NCBI RefSeq assembly: GCF_010119935.1 | Contig: NZ_CP048209.1 | Coordinates: 4,157,001-4,221,000 of the forward strand | Length of the DNA: 64,000 nucleotides | From: Paenibacillus lycopersici | GTDB taxonomy: Bacteria; Bacillota; Bacilli; Paenibacillales; Paenibacillaceae | Direction: 5' to 3' | In this document: positions 61,077-64,000 of the stretch, one piece after another | How the letters are laid out: each line of letters begins with the position of its first letter | Numbering within the stretch: the stretch's first letter is position 1 | Notes under the pieces: generated by a model | The model's database searches: none | What the model saw: only the letters and a program-made list of their open reading frames with translations | Told to the model about the DNA's origin: nothing | Made by a program: the position numbers and the translations under genes

Positions 61077-61397
61077 GGGTGCTGGTCGCTCCTCGTTTTT
61101 TGATTTCAAATTTGTTGTCTTCGACATTTCCTTGGCGGAAAGCCCGTTTTCATCCGCTGGCGCGGACACACTTTTCAGGACGGCGTTCTTCCATTCCTTG
61201 GTGCCTAATATGCGTTGGATGGCGCTGCGCGCCTTAGACTGAAAGAATACAAGTCGGGAAACTTGAAAGAATCCTTTTTCTTGTCTTATAAAAGTAATCC
61301 TTTCAACATCAATTTGCAAATTCATCCATCTGCGCGCTTGCGGCATGATTCTAAAACAGGCACTATAAAAGTACAACGCGACGAGAGGATGTCGGTC
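61077..61397. other. 321-bp divergent region, GDSL operon and merR
   Basis: On the minus strand TTGATG and TATAAG (16 apart) near 61310-61285 may start the GDSL operon. On the plus strand TTGCGG (61338) and TATAAA (61364) are 20 bases apart and may start merR, although the -35 match is weak. The GDSL frame remains open here but lacks a ribosome site. Confidence 0.45.
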
Positions 61398-61805
61398 ATG
61401 ACAAGTTATTTACGAGGGCAGCTCGCGAAATTGGCGAATGTGCATACGGAGACCGTACGTTATTATGAGGAACTTGGCCTCCTTCCTCAGCCGCGGCGAT
61501 CGGAATCGGGCTATCGCTTGTACTCGGAAGACGCGCTTAGCCGCCTGACGTTCATTCATCATGCCAAATCATGCGGCTTCACCTTGAAGGAGATTCAAAA
61601 AGCGCTGGCAGCGTCGGAGAACACCCGAATCGACTTGAACGATTTCTTGGGTGCGATCGATAAGAAGATGACTAAAATTCGTTCCGACATCGCCAAAAAA
61701 GAAACGACGCTGACGCTGCTCGCCAAGCTGCGGATCCATTTACAGGCCGCCGACAAGAGCCCGGAAATACAAGCAATGCTTCGCACGCTCCATTTGGAAT
61801 CCTAG
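61398..61805 (+). CDS. MerR-family transcriptional regulator
   Basis: A 135-residue regulator. The winged helix has GQLAKLANVHTETVRYYEELGLLP and GYRLYSEDALSRLTFIHHAKSCGFTLKEI, close to the metal-type MerR group. The metal-binding Cys pattern is absent (one Cys only, in the HTH), so the inducer is probably organic or redox-related. GAGAGG precedes ATG 61398. The stop is one base before a 20-base-spaced promoter that drives the esterase gene, an arrangement typical of MerR targets. Confidence 0.92.
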   Translation: MTSYLRGQLAKLANVHTETVRYYEELGLLPQPRRSESGYRLYSEDALSRLTFIHHAKSCGFTLKEIQKALAASENTRIDLNDFLGAIDKKMTKIRSDIAKKETTLTLLAKLRIHLQAADKSPEIQAMLRTLHLES

Positions 61806-61806
61806 C

Positions 61807-61838
61807 TTGACCTTGTACCTGCCTACAGATTTTATAAT
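61807..61838 (+). promoter_or_regulatory. MerR-type promoter of the esterase gene
   Basis: TTGACC at 61807 and a perfect TATAAT at 61833 are separated by 20 bases, the long spacer used by MerR-controlled promoters. TGTA-CCTGCC-TACA lies in the middle of the spacer. merR ends one base upstream. Confidence 0.8.
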
Positions 61839-61869
61839 GATGTCATCTCAATCTGTAGGAGGGATTACG

Positions 61870-62784
61870 TTGGAGCGAACCAGCCAGGAACAGCTTGCGG
61901 CGATCAAGATGTATATAAAACAAACCGGCAGCTTCGAAAACAAGTCGGTCATGCAAATTCGGGAGGAAATGCGCCAGGCAGCTTCGAAAATGCCAGCTCC
62001 CGCCGATACCGTCATTCGCGAAGCAACTATCGGACAGGGGCAACTGTGCGGTGAGTGGGTCATTCCGAACCGCCTTGAGCAAGGAAACGAGAACCGAGCT
62101 ATCGTTTATTTTCATGGCGGCGGGTTCGTCGCGGGGACATGTGCCTTTTATCGCGATCTGTGCGCTAGAATCGCACGCGCGAGCGGCATCCGAGTGCTGA
62201 TCATCGACTATCGGCTTGCGCCGGAATATCCGTTCCCCGCCGCCAACGACGATTGCCTGCAAGCCTACCGTTCGCTGCTCGCTGACGGATTCAGCGCCCA
62301 ACATCTCGTAGTCGGAGGAGACTCCGTCGGGGGCAGCCTTGCGCTCATGACGCTGCTTTCGTTGCGGGACAACGGCGAATCGCTCCCAGCAGGCGCTTTC
62401 CTCATTTCTCCGCATACCGATCTCGTCCATTTGGACGGCGAATCGTATACAAGCCGGGCGGCGCTTGATCCAACTGGCAGTCGTGAAGGCAATCGGCAAA
62501 TACTGCGCGCATATCTAGGCGGACGCCCGGAGACTCCGCTGCTCTCCCCGTTGCGAATGAACTTGGAGAAACTGCCCGATTTATTGATTCAGGCGGGCGA
62601 CCATGAGGTGCTTTTGAGCGATGCGGTGCGGTTGGCCGATCGCGCGCGAGCCGCAGGCGTCCAGGTTGAATTGGAAATATGGGACCAGATGTGGTGCGCG
62701 TTTCATCTCATGGCCTTTATGTTGCCGGAAGCACGGCAGGCGATTGCGAATATCGGCCGATTCGTTCAAGCGAGACTGCGATGA
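61870..62784 (+). CDS. HSL-type alpha/beta-hydrolase (esterase)
   Basis: A 304-residue esterase/lipase of the hormone-sensitive-lipase group. HGGGF gives the oxyanion hole, GGDSVGG the nucleophile Ser and RLAPEYPFPAA the family block. Asp in IQAGDHEVL and His in WCAFHLMAF complete the triad. The start is TTG at 61870 with AGGAGGG upstream; in-frame codons before it lie within the promoter. It is the likely target of MerR and a terminator follows. Confidence 0.9.
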   Translation: MERTSQEQLAAIKMYIKQTGSFENKSVMQIREEMRQAASKMPAPADTVIREATIGQGQLCGEWVIPNRLEQGNENRAIVYFHGGGFVAGTCAFYRDLCARIARASGIRVLIIDYRLAPEYPFPAANDDCLQAYRSLLADGFSAQHLVVGGDSVGGSLALMTLLSLRDNGESLPAGAFLISPHTDLVHLDGESYTSRAALDPTGSREGNRQILRAYLGGRPETPLLSPLRMNLEKLPDLLIQAGDHEVLLSDAVRLADRARAAGVQVELEIWDQMWCAFHLMAFMLPEARQAIANIGRFVQARLR

Positions 62785-62837
62785 ACGGACTGGCGGATCG
62801 TTGTCCATGCATGTGAATGCAACCGAACCGCACCATA

Positions 62838-62880
62838 ACAAACAACCCCGATGCGCGGATGGCACCGGGGTTGTTGTTCG
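62838..62880. terminator. Bidirectional terminator between esterase and purT
   Basis: AACAACCCCG and CGGGGTTGTT form a 10-pair stem with a 15-base loop; TTGTTGTT or TTTGTT follows on each strand. Confidence 0.85.
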
Positions 62881-62905
62881 TCCAAGGAAGGCATGCAGGT
62901 ATCGT

Positions 62906-64000
62906 TTATTCGTAGCGGATCGTTAACGATTGCGCGGCCTGCTTGGCCAGCGCGCGCGCCTGTTCCGCGTCGTCGGCCGTACTGAGCGCGACGGCCATTC
63001 GGCGTCCCGGCTTCGTGACAGGCTTGCCGAATACGCGAACCTGCGTGTTCGGTACCGCGAGCGCATGCGCTAAGCCGTCGATCTGGAACGTGTCCGAATC
63101 GCGGTCAGCCTTGAGCGTGTACGTCGCGCCTGGCGTGAGCAGCCGGATCGTCGGGATCGGGAAGCCCAGAATCGCGCGCGCGTGCAGCGCGAACTCGGAC
63201 AGATCCTGCGTCGCCATCGTGACCATGCCGGTGTCGTGGGGACGCGGGGAAACTTCGCTGAACAGAACGCCTTCCTTCGTCAGGAACAGCTCCACGCCAT
63301 AGATGCCGAAGCCGCCCAGTTCGTCCGTTACGGCGCGGGCGATCGCTTCCGCTTCGGCGATTTGCTGTGCCGTCATATCATGCGGCTGCCATGATTCGAT
63401 GTAGTCGCCGTCCTTCTGCACATGGCCGATCGGCGCGCAGAACGACGTGCCGGACGCGGAACGCACGGTGAGCAGCGTAATTTCCGAGTCGAAACGGACG
63501 AACCCTTCGACGATGACGCGCTGCTTCTTCGCGCGGCCGCCGTCCATGGCGTACTGCCAGCAGGCTTCGGCGTCGACTTCGGTTTTGCAGACGCTCTGGC
63601 CTTTGCCGGAGGAGCTCATGATCGGCTTGATGACGCATGGCGTGCCAAGCTCCGCCACGGCCGCTTTCAGCTCGTCCAGCGTATCGGCGAAGCGGTACGG
63701 CGCGGTAGGCAAGCCGAGCTTTTCCGCGGCCAGGCGGCGAATGCCCTCGCGGTCCATCGTCAGCAGCGCGGCGCGGGCGGTCGGAATGACGTTCCAGCCT
63801 TCCTGCTCCAGCTCGACGAGCGCGCTCGTCGCGATCGCTTCGATTTCGGGCACGATCAGATCCGGCGTTTCTTTCAGAATGAGTTCCCGGAGCGCTTCGG
63901 GGTCGAGCATATCAATGACATGCGAGCGGTGCGCGACTTGCATCGCGGGCGCATGCTCGTAGCGGTCGACGGCAATCGTCTCGATGCCGAGCCGCTGCGC
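62906..64000 (-). CDS. purT: Formate-dependent GAR transformylase, N-terminus outside window
   Basis: Purine synthesis enzyme that makes formyl-GAR from formate, ATP and GAR. The 364 codons in the window show [27 protein letters not shown], the PEIEAIAT block, the ATP-grasp segment [12 protein letters not shown] and [14 protein letters not shown], all close to PurT. The end of the window cuts about 25-30 N-terminal residues. It is the last gene on the minus strand, with a terminator behind it. Confidence 0.96.
   Translation of the reverse strand, partial: AQRLGIETIAVDRYEHAPAMQVAHRSHVIDMLDPEALRELILKETPDLIVPEIEAIATSALVELEQEGWNVIPTARAALLTMDREGIRRLAAEKLGLPTAPYRFADTLDELKAAVAELGTPCVIKPIMSSSGKGQSVCKTEVDAEACWQYAMDGGRAKKQRVIVEGFVRFDSEITLLTVRSASGTSFCAPIGHVQKDGDYIESWQPHDMTAQQIAEAEAIARAVTDELGGFGIYGVELFLTKEGVLFSEVSPRPHDTGMVTMATQDLSEFALHARAILGFPIPTIRLLTPGATYTLKADRDSDTFQIDGLAHALAVPNTQVRVFGKPVTKPGRRMAVALSTADDAEQARALAKQAAQSLTIRYE

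Overview
The window comes from a spore-forming Firmicute, most likely in the Paenibacillaceae (Paenibacillus or Cohnella type). The evidence is the outer spore-coat gene cotE near mutS and mutL, the bacillithiol-linked protein YtxJ, YqkB-, YxcD- and DUF309-type genes, strong GGAGG ribosome sites, several TTG and GTG starts, and high GC for a Firmicute. It is ordinary chromosome: I see no rRNA, tRNA, phage, insertion sequence or CRISPR array.

Layout. 1-15.9 kb is almost all on the minus strand: a DUF402 gene cut by the window edge, a cyclophilin lipoprotein, a class A PBP, then the overlapping set mutL, RsmJ-like methyltransferase, miaA and hfq. Upstream of these lie mutS, an amidoligase-like gene, cotE and an aromatic-acid-exporter-like protein. 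16-31.5 kb mixes strands: an atypical FabF divergent from an XRE regulator, a MraY paralogue, an M32 carboxypeptidase, a YqkB-like protein, a beta carbonic anhydrase, DUF309, a membrane protein with YxcD, a GH18 protein with six N-terminal repeats, YtxJ, SpeD, a methyltransferase and a three-gene uptake ABC transporter. 31.6-43 kb holds phasin and UbiB-like kinase, a membrane GGDEF protein, GIY-YIG, DUF6530, a 59-residue small ORF, a PadR operon with two repeat-built membrane proteins, a GNAT enzyme, an M29 aminopeptidase and an exporter ABC with a Fur-box promoter. 43-46 kb holds a squalene-hopene-type cyclase, then nearly 1 kb without genes that contains a 51-bp tandem array and the operator of an XRE regulator. 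46.3-53 kb holds a divergent two-component pair and an operon of rRNA methyltransferase, RluA and CapA, then a MarR regulator. 53-64 kb holds a 55-residue ORF, parE-parC, a GDSL hydrolase with an ABC-2 exporter, a MerR regulator with its likely target esterase, and purT cut by the window end.

The strongest non-routine signals are regulatory and repetitive. They are a 20-bp-spaced MerR-type promoter directly behind merR and in front of an esterase; a Fur box on a sigma-A promoter whose leader holds a 26-bp repeat; a 15-bp x5 repeat and an inverted repeat before padR; a 51-bp x6 intergenic array with a paired base change in its palindrome; an apparent ATT start codon on a sensor kinase; and a WWP-type membrane motif repeated five times across two adjacent proteins. 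All calls rest on reading the sequence and recalling protein families; no database search was run.
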